From: Vagococcus lutrae
Lineage (GTDB): Bacteria > Bacillota > Bacilli > Lactobacillales > Vagococcaceae
Assembly (NCBI RefSeq): GCF_003987555.1
Contig: NZ_NGJW01000010.1
Coordinates: forward strand, 23,831-87,830
Direction of reading: 5' to 3'
DNA length: 64,000 nucleotides
Position numbers and translations under genes: made by a program. The notes below the pieces were generated by a model that saw nothing but the letters and a program-made list of their open reading frames with translations, ran no database searches and had not been told where the DNA came from. Below are positions 1 to 7,603 of the stretch, piece after piece (position 1 is the first letter of the stretch; each line of letters begins with the position of its first letter).

Positions 1-972
1 GTCACCGTTATCTTTTAGGATAAAAACTTGTTCTTGAATAATTGATTCTCCTTCACCACTCCCACCTTTTAAAGGAGCTGCAGAGGCTGTAAAATCAACA
101 GCTTTATCATTAATACTTCGAACACCATTGAATCCCCAAGATTGGTCGTAATACATAGCTAACTGTCCTAAAGCAAACAAGTTACGTAAGTCTTTTAATT
201 TCGCATTTTGCGGATTATAACCTTTTTCATCTAATTCTTCCAGCATATTTATTGTCTCTTTTAATTCTTTAGTGTCCTGATTTAATGTGCCGTCATCATT
301 TAGAATATGGCCGCCAAAATTGTATACCATCGCTGTTAGAGATGAACCAGAAATTGGAACAGACGCAGTTGTTTGGCCAAATGGATATATTTTATTACCA
401 TCATCTGTTTTCAGTTTAGAAATTACTTCAGCTGCTTCTAACATTTCCTCATAAGTTGTTGGGGGATTATCTGGATCTAAACCTGCTTTTTCAAAGATAT
501 CTTTGTTGTAGTACAATAGGTACGGTGACATATATAGTGGTACTGCATAAATGTCATCACCAATTTTATTCGCTTCTAAAGCGTTATCATAAAAATCATC
601 TAAAAACTCATCTGATAAAATATCTGTAATAGGTGTAGCTAATCCTGCATCTTCATAAGTTGGTACCCAACTACCTTCCGCAAAAACAATATCTACAGGA
701 TCTCCACCGCCTGCCATATTGATAACTTGATTAGTAATTTCACCGTATGGAGCTGTTACCCACTCAATGTTATATTCTGGATGTTTTTCTTCAAATTTTT
801 TCTCAATACTTTCCCAATATTCGGTATACCCAGATTCTAATAACGCATAGTTAGCAATTTTAATTGTCACAGGTTCATCTTTAGAAGCTTTTGCTTCTTC
901 TTTTTTTGATGAGCAACCTACCATTGTTAGCGTCAACGCTGTAGCCATTAACATGAAAATCTTTTTCTTCAT
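1..972 (-). CDS. ABC transporter sugar-binding lipoprotein (3' end outside window)
   Basis: Extracellular solute-binding protein, probably of the family-1 (sugar/maltose/glycerol-phosphate) type, which delivers substrate to an ABC importer. The reading frame stays open to the window edge, so the C-terminus and presumably the permease genes lie outside. The first 20 residues form a lipoprotein signal (MKKK, hydrophobic stretch, MVGC), with Cys20 as the lipidation site. After a charged linker the mature part shows the family pattern: a WE(S)IEKKFEEKHPEY-like helix near residue 50, then YNKDIFEKAGLDP and PPTTYEEM about 100 residues later. An AAGGAGG site lies 8 bases before the ATG. The divergence-free upstream region holds a LacI-type operator shared with the next gene, so the two are probably co-controlled. 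The substrate cannot be told. Confidence 0.85.
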   Translation of the reverse strand, partial: MKKKIFMLMATALTLTMVGCSSKKEEAKASKDEPVTIKIANYALLESGYTEYWESIEKKFEEKHPEYNIEWVTAPYGEITNQVINMAGGGDPVDIVFAEGSWVPTYEDAGLATPITDILSDEFLDDFYDNALEANKIGDDIYAVPLYMSPYLLYYNKDIFEKAGLDPDNPPTTYEEMLEAAEVISKLKTDDGNKIYPFGQTTASVPISGSSLTAMVYNFGGHILNDDGTLNQDTKELKETINMLEELDEKGYNPQNAKLKDLRNLFALGQLAMYYDQSWGFNGVRSINDKAVDFTASAAPLKGGSGEGESIIQEQVFILKDNGD

Positions 973-999
973 TATTGTTTCCTCCTTAATTTTCACATG

Positions 1000-1013
1000 T
1001 ACACTCGTGTGTA
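1000..1013. promoter_or_regulatory. LacI-type operator, copy 1
   Basis: TACACTCGTGTGTA is a near-perfect palindrome with the central CG typical of LacI-family operators. It lies between the solute-binding-protein gene and its likely promoter, and is identical to the site at 2259-2272 before the adjacent LacI gene. Inference: binding site of that regulator. Confidence 0.75.
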
Positions 1014-1032
1014 TCTTTTTCAAAAAAAATAT

Positions 1033-1061
1033 TTTATTGGTGAAAGTACGCTTGCTATCAA
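1033..1061 (-). promoter_or_regulatory. Possible promoter of the solute-binding-protein gene
   Basis: On the minus strand TTGATA (1056-1061) is followed after 17 bases by AATAAA (1033-1038). The operator at 1000-1013 would then fall just downstream of the start of transcription. The -10 is weak. Confidence 0.4.
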
Positions 1062-1102
1062 CCCCTTTTCTTCTAAAACGCTTTCATTGTATGGAAAATG
1101 AT

Positions 1103-1127
1103 AAGACTAGTTTCTTGTACTAGTCTT
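1103..1127 (-). terminator. Hairpin after the LacI-family gene
   Basis: AAGACTAGT and ACTAGTCTT form a 9-bp stem with a 7-base loop just after the stop of the regulator gene. The following T-run is weak, so it may terminate inefficiently and allow readthrough into the transporter gene. Confidence 0.5.
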
Positions 1128-1139
1128 TCATAATCTACC

Positions 1140-2147
1140 CTAAACGCTTTCTCGTATAATCAATTGAGGCGCGAATTCCACACGACCTGGTTCTTCATCC
1201 TCTTCGATCATACCATACAACATATCAAATGCGGCTTGACCAATTTTACTTTGTTCCATCGCGACAGTTGTTAAAGTTGGCGTGATAAACTGACTTAATG
1301 CCGAATTATCAAAGCCGATTATTGCGATATCTTTCGGCACATCAAACCCCATCTCTTGAACAGCCTTCATGCTTATACAAGCTAAGTTATCATTCCTAGC
1401 ACAAATTGCATCAACTCTATTGCCTTCTGCAAGATACGTTTGAATCTTTTGTACGACTTCATCTTGTGTATGACAGCCAGAAATAATACTCGTTTCATCT
1501 ATTTTTTGATTCAAAGATGACATTTCTTCGACAAAACCTCGATAACGTAAATCCTCGATACTACTAAAGTTCCCTCGTTTACTATAACGGTCTATGTAAA
1601 TAATATCTTTGCGACCTTGGTCAACTAAATAACGCACAGAATTTTTAGTTCCATGATATAAACCTGTACCAATTAACCCAACACCTGAGATATTTTTATA
1701 TTCTCGTGTGTGCAATAACACAACGGGAATATTAGCATCCAAAAAATCTTGAATACAGGATTCTTTAAAACTAATCGAACTAATGATAATCCCATCATAT
1801 TGCCTACTAATAATTTGCTGAACAAAATCAGGTGTATTACGATTAGCACACAATGAAATCATATATCCCTGCTCATAGGCATGCTTCTCTATTTCTTTAA
1901 CCAAACCACTAAAATGTTCATTTTCAATACGGTCAGCGATAAAAACAATATGATTACTTTTTTTACCTTGTAACGTCCTAGCTGCATAATTAGGTAAATA
2001 ATTTAATTCTTTGATTGCCGCTAACACTCTTTTTTTCTTTTCTTTATCAACATAACGATTATTATTAACGACATATGAAACAATTGTCTCACTAACACCC
2101 GCTCGTTTCGCTACATCTGAGCGTGTTACTCTTTTTTTCTTGCTCAT
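1140..2147 (-). CDS. LacI-family transcriptional regulator
   Basis: DNA-binding repressor of the LacI/GalR family, about 335 residues, the usual length. The N-terminal helix-turn-helix is clear (VTRSDVAKRAGVSETIVSYVV, about residues 6-26), followed by the hinge (LNYLPNYAARTLQ) and a periplasmic-binding-like sensor domain ending in the family's IIGFDNSALSQFITPTLTTV block. I start it at the ATG before SKKKRV because GGGGAG precedes that ATG closely; an upstream in-frame ATG nine codons earlier has no comparable site. The same 14-bp operator lies before this gene and before the neighbouring sugar-binding-protein gene, so it probably represses itself and that transporter. The inducer is unknown. 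Confidence 0.9.
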   Translation of the reverse strand: MSKKKRVTRSDVAKRAGVSETIVSYVVNNNRYVDKEKKKRVLAAIKELNYLPNYAARTLQGKKSNHIVFIADRIENEHFSGLVKEIEKHAYEQGYMISLCANRNTPDFVQQIISRQYDGIIISSISFKESCIQDFLDANIPVVLLHTREYKNISGVGLIGTGLYHGTKNSVRYLVDQGRKDIIYIDRYSKRGNFSSIEDLRYRGFVEEMSSLNQKIDETSIISGCHTQDEVVQKIQTYLAEGNRVDAICARNDNLACISMKAVQEMGFDVPKDIAIIGFDNSALSQFITPTLTTVAMEQSKIGQAAFDMLYGMIEEDEEPGRVEFAPQLIIRESV

Positions 2148-2258
2148 ATTTTCTCCCCTAAGCTTTACTATCATTTCTACTCATTACTAACCTCAATTAA
2201 GTAAATAATAACCTTGGCATGTTAGCACGCACACTTTAAACAGTTGCGCGACCTTACA

Positions 2259-2272
2259 TACACTCGTGTGTA
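2259..2272. promoter_or_regulatory. LacI-type operator, copy 2
   Basis: TACACTCGTGTGTA, identical to 1000-1013. It begins about 15 bases downstream of the -10 of the promoter at 2287-2315, a position that would block transcription of the regulator gene (autoregulation). Confidence 0.75.
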
Positions 2273-2286
2273 CTTAAGTTGGCTTA

Positions 2287-2315
2287 ATCTTATCACTGAA
2301 TTTATTTTCCGTCAA
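2287..2315 (-). promoter_or_regulatory. Promoter of the LacI-family gene
   Basis: Minus-strand TTGACG (2310-2315), 17-base spacer, TAAGAT (2287-2292): a good housekeeping-sigma promoter. The rest of the roughly 310-base gap between the regulator start and the lar terminator shows nothing else. Confidence 0.65.
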
Positions 2316-2457
2316 CACTCTTTTTCAAAATAGCCATTATCTTTTTTAAATCAAGATATATTCACAAACGCATATATATAAATTTCATGTATCTTGTTTT
2401 GTGTTTTTGTCACCTTAATAATCTCTTAAATCGCTCTATATCAACTGTTTTTATTTT

Positions 2458-2505
2458 TAAAAAAAGTGTCTGCCAAGTGATTAATTGGTCACTTGACAGA
2501 CACTC
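2458..2505 (-). terminator. Terminator of the nickel/lar operon
   Basis: AGTGTCTG.CAAGTGA pairs with TCACTTG.CAGACACT (16-base arms, one mismatch) around an 8-base loop. On the minus strand it is followed by a run of seven T. It lies just after larE. Confidence 0.9.
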
Positions 2506-2525
2506 TTATTGTTTTTGTGATTTTT

Positions 2526-3356
2526 TTAGACAAAAGGTTCTTTTTCTTTTTCTGTTAATACTTCGTTCATTCTGCCGGTTTGATAACTGCGACAATCAAG
2601 CGTTACATATTGAAAACCGATGTTTTCTAATTTTCCATTTATTATATCTCTGAATTTCAATGTTTTTAATAAATCTTTTTCTGAAATTTCAATTCTCGCA
2701 AGTTTCCCGTGAACTCTAACACGTACAGGTGATAGTCCTAATTCTCTCAGATATTTTTCACTTTTAAATACCATTTCCACATCTTCTTTAGTTAGTCTTG
2801 TTCCATAAGGAAAACGAGAAGCGACACTACATGATGATGCTTTATTCCATACTGGTAAATCTAGCTGTTTTGCCAACTCTCGAACGTCTGACTTATAAAA
2901 TTTGTGTTCTTGTAAGAGACTACGAATCTCTTCTTCGGTTCTTGCTTTTAATCCAGGGCGAAAATCACTCAGGTCATCCATAATCATACCATCTAAAACA
3001 GTTAAAAATCCTCGTTCATGACTCACATTTTTTATCGATTGATACATTAATTTTTTACTATGATACCAACTATCTGGACCATTTGCGGCAATTTCTTCAT
3101 TTGCCAGTTCTGAGATAGCAACTGTCACACTTTGTGCACCTAAGTTTTCAGCCAAAACCCTAGCCTGTAAGTACTCATCATCGGCTACCAAATCTGAATT
3201 TATAATCACTGCTAAAACATTCTCTTTACCTAATGTGTCCAATGCTAATTTGAGTGTTAGCGTACTATCTATCCCTCCTGAAAAAGCAATACTCACCTTT
3301 TCTAAGCTTTTTAGTGTTTCTGTAAGTTCATTATGTTTCTCACTTAGTGTTAACAT
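2526..3356 (-). CDS. larE: LarE, sacrificial sulfur transferase for the nickel-pincer cofactor
   Basis: LarE is a PP-loop ATP pyrophosphatase. It adenylylates the pyridinium dicarboxylate made by LarB and donates sulfur to it; in the Lactobacillus plantarum enzyme the sulfur comes from its own Cys176. The sequence shows the PP-loop SGGIDST near residue 27 and the conserved SSC.VASRFPYG segment. Choosing the ATG at MLTLSEK puts that cysteine exactly at position 176, which supports this start over a TTG two codons upstream. The start overlaps the end of the larC second frame by 17 bases, so translation is probably coupled. The length, 276 residues, is typical. It is the last gene of the operon. 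Confidence 0.93.
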   Translation of the reverse strand: MLTLSEKHNELTETLKSLEKVSIAFSGGIDSTLTLKLALDTLGKENVLAVIINSDLVADDEYLQARVLAENLGAQSVTVAISELANEEIAANGPDSWYHSKKLMYQSIKNVSHERGFLTVLDGMIMDDLSDFRPGLKARTEEEIRSLLQEHKFYKSDVRELAKQLDLPVWNKASSCSVASRFPYGTRLTKEDVEMVFKSEKYLRELGLSPVRVRVHGKLARIEISEKDLLKTLKFRDIINGKLENIGFQYVTLDCRSYQTGRMNEVLTEKEKEPFV

Positions 3357-3804
3357 GATCAATAGACACCTTTCCTGCTATGATATCGAGACAATATGTT
3401 TGGACAGTACTATATACCTGATGAAATGGAATATTTGTCTCCAGAGCTTGCTTTTTCACACATTCATATTCTGGTACAGCCTTGATAATTTTACCTTGCT
3501 TAAAACCAACTTTAATATCGATCTTCCCGAAAGGAGACAGATAGGTGATAATTTTTCTGTCTAATATCGTTCGGTTGACCTCACGCTTTCTAATACCAAA
3601 TGTACTTGTAAAAAGCAATAAATAATCTTCTATTTCTGTAACAGAATCAGCCGTAACTAACGTAGACAACAAGACAGCCGGTCGATTCTTTTTCATGTGT
3701 ACAGGTGTGTAATAAACATCCAGGACACCTTTTTTTGCTACTAACTGTTCTAACACATGACCTAAATGCTCCCCTGTCATGTCATCTAATTGACATTCAA
3801 GCAT
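3340..3804 (-). CDS. larC: LarC C-terminal part (LarC2), read by frameshift
   Basis: C-terminal half of the nickel insertase LarC, which loads Ni into the pincer cofactor using CTP. It begins with MLECQLDDMTGEHLG, matching the family's internal LE.NIDDM.GE block rather than a natural N-terminus. No ribosome-binding site lies before its ATG: the upstream sequence is the ten-A run. Its frame is -1 relative to LarC1 and stays open back through the A-run, so a -1 slip there joins both halves into one protein of about 437 residues. This agrees with the L. plantarum case, where LarC1 and LarC2 are made from one gene by programmed frameshifting. Independent translation is possible but less likely. 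Confidence 0.88.
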   Translation of the reverse strand: MLECQLDDMTGEHLGHVLEQLVAKKGVLDVYYTPVHMKKNRPAVLLSTLVTADSVTEIEDYLLLFTSTFGIRKREVNRTILDRKIITYLSPFGKIDIKVGFKQGKIIKAVPEYECVKKQALETNIPFHQVYSTVQTYCLDIIAGKVSIDHVNTK

Positions 3805-3809
3805 GTATA

Positions 3810-4658
3810 TCAGCTTTTTTTTTTAAGCAGTATGGTTCGTAAAACATTAGGATGATCAAATGTACTTGTTCCGGCTCCGTAACCAATTTTTATCATTTCA
3901 CATTGAGGAATCGTCGTAAATTTATCTACTAAGACTTTAGCAAACGCTGCACCCGTAGGCGTTGTCAGCTCACCTTTTGCAGAAAATCCTGATAGCGGGA
4001 CACCAATTAAGATTTCTGATGTCGCGGGGGCTGGAATAGGATATAAGCCATGAGCCATTTTCAACATGCCGTCTCCCGTTGGTATCTCACTACATAGAAT
4101 CTCGTCAACCTCTAAAGATTCTAACGCTAAGCAAACACCAATAATATCGATAATTGAATCCATTGCGCCTACTTCATGAAAGTGGACATCCTCTATTGAC
4201 ATGCCGTGAATTTGTGCTTCAGCTCTGGCGATTTCTTTGAAAATATCGCCACTTCTTTCTTTAACACGTTTAGGTAATTCACTTTGAGCAATCATCGCTA
4301 AAATATCAGACGCTTTGTGATGGCTATGTGTATGATGATGCTCTTTATCATGTGAATCATGATGGTGACTGTGAGTATGATGATGCTCATGATGCTCATG
4401 CGTGTGCGAGTGCCCTACTGGATCTGGTCCTTGTTCTTGTGGCTTGTATTCTTCCAATTCATCCTTAAATGTCAGAACTAATTGTTTCGATTGAATCCCT
4501 TTTTCATTATGACTACGAACGGCTAAATTGAAACTAGCTATGGGAAGCTTCGATAATTCTGAATAGATAAAATCAATATCTGCTCCTAAATCGATTAGCG
4601 AAGCTAAAGTCATATCACCAGAGATACCATATTTACTATCTATATATAAAACGCTCAT
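3810..4658 (-). CDS. larC: LarC N-terminal part (LarC1), nickel insertion
   Basis: N-terminal half of the LarC nickel insertase. It shows the family start (LYIDSKYGISGDMTLASLIDLGAD), the HFHEVGAMDSIIDIIG block and PTGAAFAKVL near the end. A histidine-rich stretch at about residues 82-114 (some 19 His, with Glu, Asp, Ser and Thr between) is a likely nickel-binding or storage segment. The frame ends LLKKKS-stop directly after a run of ten A (3815-3824), where a -1 frameshift gives full-length LarC. There are 6 bases between larB stop and this start. Both a short and a fused product may be made. Confidence 0.92.
   Translation of the reverse strand: MSVLYIDSKYGISGDMTLASLIDLGADIDFIYSELSKLPIASFNLAVRSHNEKGIQSKQLVLTFKDELEEYKPQEQGPDPVGHSHTHEHHEHHHTHSHHHDSHDKEHHHTHSHHKASDILAMIAQSELPKRVKERSGDIFKEIARAEAQIHGMSIEDVHFHEVGAMDSIIDIIGVCLALESLEVDEILCSEIPTGDGMLKMAHGLYPIPAPATSEILIGVPLSGFSAKGELTTPTGAAFAKVLVDKFTTIPQCEMIKIGYGAGTSTFDHPNVLRTILLKKKS
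3815..3824 (-). promoter_or_regulatory. larC: Slippery A10 run in larC (programmed frameshift site)
   Basis: On the coding strand CTT AAA AAA AAA AGC TGA: a ten-A run two bases before the zero-frame stop. A -1 slip reads AAG CTG ATA TAC ATG CTT and continues into LarC2. Frameshifting is established for larC of L. plantarum; its use here is inferred. Confidence 0.8.
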
Positions 4659-4664
4659 TTTTAA

Positions 4665-5339
4665 TTACTTCCCTTCATTTAATAATTTTAAGATTAAAGC
4701 ACCTTGGTAAGCAGCACCAAAACCATTGTCAATATTCACAACACTGATTCCTGAAGAACATGACGTTAACATCGCTAACATAGCCGTTACACCATTCAAA
4801 TTAGCGCCATACCCAACAGATGTTGGCACAGCAATCACCGGCGTTTCAACTAAGCCTGATACAACACTTGGAAGCGCCCCTTCCATACCGGCAACCACCA
4901 CAAGCACACTCGCTTTTCTCATTTCTTCTGTATATGACAATAATCTACCTAATCCCGCCACACCAACATCATAAATTGGTGTCACTTGGCAACCCATCCA
5001 TTCAGCAGTAACTCGTGCTTCTTCAGCTGCATATAAGTCGGCAGTTCCTGCACATAATAACGCAATATTTCCTTTCTCTAATGGGCGACACTTTCCAAAC
5101 GTGTAGATTTGAGCTTCTTCATAATACGTTCCTTCTTGTGGCAAGTGTTCTTTAATTTCATCCCATTTATTTTTAGCCATGCGTGTGATTAATACTTTTT
5201 GATGAAAATCGATCAACTTTAACGCAATTTTTACTATTTGCTCCGCAGTTTTATGCTCACCATAAATAACTTCTGGAAACCCTTTTAATTTTTCTCTGTT
5301 TAAATCGACTTTACTTATCCCAATATCCTCAAATAACAT
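4665..5339 (-). CDS. larB: LarB, nicotinic acid adenine dinucleotide carboxylase/hydrolase
   Basis: LarB carboxylates the pyridinium ring of NaAD at C5 and hydrolyses the phosphoanhydride, the first step of nickel-pincer cofactor synthesis. It is related to PurE, and the C-terminal PurE-like part is clear: ALLCAGTADLYAAEEA, DVGVAGLGRLL, VVVAGMEGALPSVVSGL and PTSVGYGANLNGVTAML. The N-terminal family block (EVIYGEHKTAEQI) is present. It overlaps the preceding ATPase gene by 11 bases, so both belong to one transcript. At 224 residues it is slightly shorter than some LarB proteins, but no key block is missing. Confidence 0.93.
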   Translation of the reverse strand: MLFEDIGISKVDLNREKLKGFPEVIYGEHKTAEQIVKIALKLIDFHQKVLITRMAKNKWDEIKEHLPQEGTYYEEAQIYTFGKCRPLEKGNIALLCAGTADLYAAEEARVTAEWMGCQVTPIYDVGVAGLGRLLSYTEEMRKASVLVVVAGMEGALPSVVSGLVETPVIAVPTSVGYGANLNGVTAMLAMLTSCSSGISVVNIDNGFGAAYQGALILKLLNEGK

Positions 5340-5967
5340 TTTCTCGTCTCCTTTTTCCTTGTAAGTGTTCTATATCAATAATCTCATCACAAACTTGTTG
5401 AAGTAACGCATCATTATGACTAATAACAACTAATCCTATTTTCTTTTTTTTTACCCAGGTCAATAAGTTTTTCCAAATACGAGCTTGGGTAATCGGGTCA
5501 AGCATCGCTGTTACTTCATCCGCAATTAAAAACTTAGGTTCGGCGGATAAGACGCGTGCTAAGCAAATTCGTTGTAGCTCTCCTCCAGACAATTCATACA
5601 AGTAGCGCGACAACCAGTCTTTTTCGATATTCATTTCTTTCATCAATTCTTCCGACACCTGGGTTTCTTTAGTTAAAACTTTCTTCATCGTCCAAGATGG
5701 ATTTATTGATTCATCAGGATTTTGACTAACCAATTGGACAGGATTCCTTTTAGTAGTCGTACTGTCATCATTTTCAATATAAATCGCACCTGAAGTAGGT
5801 TTTACATGATTGGCTAACAGTTGGCCAAACGTTGTTTTACCTTTTCCACTTGCCCCTCTTAATCCATATATTCTATCCGAGGATAATGTTAAAGATACAT
5901 CATGAAACAACTCGGACATTCCTGGATAAGAAAAGCAGAGATTTCGGATAATAAGTCGATCATTCAT
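5329..5967 (-). CDS. ABC transporter ATPase, NikE/DppF type
   Basis: Second ATPase of the Opp/Nik-type importer. It has Walker A (GASGKGKTT, about residue 39), Q-loop (VSQNPDESINPSW), signature LSGGELQR, Walker B (FLIADEVTAMLD) and the H-loop (VISHND). At 212 residues it lacks the C-terminal oligopeptide-transporter extension usual in OppF/DppF, as do short NikE proteins. It lies between NikD-like and larB genes and overlaps larB. Nickel as substrate is inferred from the lar genes in the same operon. Confidence 0.88.
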   Translation of the reverse strand: MNDRLIIRNLCFSYPGMSELFHDVSLTLSSDRIYGLRGASGKGKTTFGQLLANHVKPTSGAIYIENDDSTTTKRNPVQLVSQNPDESINPSWTMKKVLTKETQVSEELMKEMNIEKDWLSRYLYELSGGELQRICLARVLSAEPKFLIADEVTAMLDPITQARIWKNLLTWVKKKKIGLVVISHNDALLQQVCDEIIDIEHLQGKRRRENVI

Positions 5968-5979
5968 ATTTTTCTCCTT

Positions 5980-6768
5980 TTACACAGATCCTATAAAGTC
6001 ATGCTGAGGCAATGCTTGCCACATTTCATTAAAAATCGTATCAGTTGTCTGATTTATTTCTTCCAAACTGTATTGTTCTATCTCTTTATTTTCATTAATC
6101 ATTAAGATACTGTCAGATATTTCAGCGGCCAATTCAAGATCATGTGTAATCATTAAGACAGAAGTCCCTTTTTGACACTGCTCTTTTATTTTATTTACTA
6201 TCATCTCAGTACTTTTACCATCTAAACCACGCGTTGGTTCATCTAAAATAATGAGTTGACTCGCGGTCAAGAGAGAAAAAGAAAAAAGAATTTTCTTTTT
6301 CATTCCTCCCGACAACTGGTGAGGATAGAAATCTTGTATCTTAGCATCTAAACCGACTTGAGATAACATCCTATCAAATGAACTAACTGGTGTATTTAAT
6401 GCTTGTGCAAAATAATGCCACTGTTTCTTTAAAGGGAGTAACGGATTCAAACATAAAGTGGATTGTGGAATATAACAAATATCTGATGCGGTTAAATCAT
6501 ATCTTTCTTGACGTGTCATTTTTAGTTTCTCATAATAAAAGTCCCCTGTTACCTCGATACCTTTATCCTGATTGCCAACTATTGAATCCGCTACCAAACT
6601 TTTTCCAGAACCACTAGAGCCCACAAATGAAACAACTTCTCCTTGATTAATCACAAACCGACTATTTTGAATAATACTTCGTTCATGTTCATGAAAAAAG
6701 TTGACTTGTTCAAATGTCCTAATGGTTAAATTTTCTACTTTAAGTCGTTCTTTCTTCACATTGTTCAC
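5980..6768 (-). CDS. ABC transporter ATPase, NikD/DppD type
   Basis: First ATPase of the nickel/peptide-type importer. Walker A GSSGSGKS lies near residue 50, the Q-loop is IPQSTLCLNPLLP, the signature LSGGMKKK and Walker B LIILDEPTRGLD. The length of 262 residues fits NikD. It follows the permease gene by 3 bases and precedes the second ATPase by 12. The signature has MKKK where most relatives have MRQR, an unusual but conservative change. Confidence 0.88.
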   Translation of the reverse strand: MNNVKKERLKVENLTIRTFEQVNFFHEHERSIIQNSRFVINQGEVVSFVGSSGSGKSLVADSIVGNQDKGIEVTGDFYYEKLKMTRQERYDLTASDICYIPQSTLCLNPLLPLKKQWHYFAQALNTPVSSFDRMLSQVGLDAKIQDFYPHQLSGGMKKKILFSFSLLTASQLIILDEPTRGLDGKSTEMIVNKIKEQCQKGTSVLMITHDLELAAEISDSILMINENKEIEQYSLEEINQTTDTIFNEMWQALPQHDFIGSV

Positions 6769-6771
6769 TAA

Positions 6772-7602
6772 TTAATCCTCCTTCTTAACAAAAAGCATCC
6801 GACTAAAACGTTTGCCTATTAAGTTGATGATCATGACACAACTAACGAGTGTTAGCCCTGGATAAAAGGCTAGCCACCAAGATCCGTTTAATAAATGTCC
6901 CATTGACTCACTTAGAATGGTACCGATAGCAGGTGTATTACTCGCTAAACCAAATCCTAAAAACGTCATCGATGCTTCATGTAATAGTACATGAGGAAAC
7001 GTTAATAAAATACTTAATAATACTTGAGGCATAATCAACGGAAGGTAATGATGAGCAACTTGCCAGAGATACCCTTTTCCTAAATTTTTTGAAATTTGTA
7101 TATACTCTAAATTTTTAATTTGCATCAATTCACTGCGTAACAAACGTGTGATACTGGGCCAATGTGTTAATGCTAAGGCTGTGATGACGCCTTTTACATC
7201 CCCACCAGCTAAGAAAGAAATAATAATTAACAACAACATATGAGGAATACTCATCGTTAAATCCAGAATGTAAACAATGACTCGATCAAACGATTGACTC
7301 ACAACTGAACAGGCACTTAACAAAACGGCTATTCCTGTTGCAAGAACTGCACCTACTAGTCCTATCTTTAAACTTAAACCTAAACCTTTGATTACTCGTA
7401 AAAACATACTGCGGCCTAACCAATCCGTTCCAAATAAATATTGGCGGTTGGGAGCTATATTTTTTTGACTTAAATTGACGTCCAAAAGACTCTCTGAAAT
7501 ACTATTAGAATAAAAATACAGCCCACACATAAAAAGTAACATCAGTAGCGTTACAACTAGATAATGAATCTGTTTTCTATAACGAAAATATGTTTCACAC
7601 AA
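6772..7602 (-). CDS. ABC transporter permease, NikC/DppC type
   Basis: Inner permease subunit of the Nik/Opp-type importer, 276 residues. One N-terminal membrane segment (about residues 12-30) precedes the NRQYLFGTDWLGRSMFLRVIKG motif typical of DppC/NikC, then five more segments. The EAA-like loop reads HEASMTFLGFGLASNTPAIG. The gap to the partner permease gene is 1 base. Nickel specificity is inferred only from the downstream larBCE genes. Confidence 0.88.
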   Translation of the reverse strand: MCETYFRYRKQIHYLVVTLLMLLFMCGLYFYSNSISESLLDVNLSQKNIAPNRQYLFGTDWLGRSMFLRVIKGLGLSLKIGLVGAVLATGIAVLLSACSVVSQSFDRVIVYILDLTMSIPHMLLLIIISFLAGGDVKGVITALALTHWPSITRLLRSELMQIKNLEYIQISKNLGKGYLWQVAHHYLPLIMPQVLLSILLTFPHVLLHEASMTFLGFGLASNTPAIGTILSESMGHLLNGSWWLAFYPGLTLVSCVMIINLIGKRFSRMLFVKKED

Positions 7603-7603
7603 T

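Noticed and set aside
1073..1087. cre-like ATGAAAGCGTTTTAG before the first sugar-binding-protein gene
   Set aside because: Two defined positions at the end deviate and the site is upstream of the -35; too weak to call.
2387..2653. 88-codon plus-strand frame before larE
   Set aside because: It runs through the lar terminator hairpin and into larE; cysteine/phenylalanine-rich product without a start signal.
3340..4658. larC as a pseudogene broken by a frameshift
   Set aside because: The break lies at a slippery run just where frameshifting is known for this gene, and both halves keep their conserved blocks.
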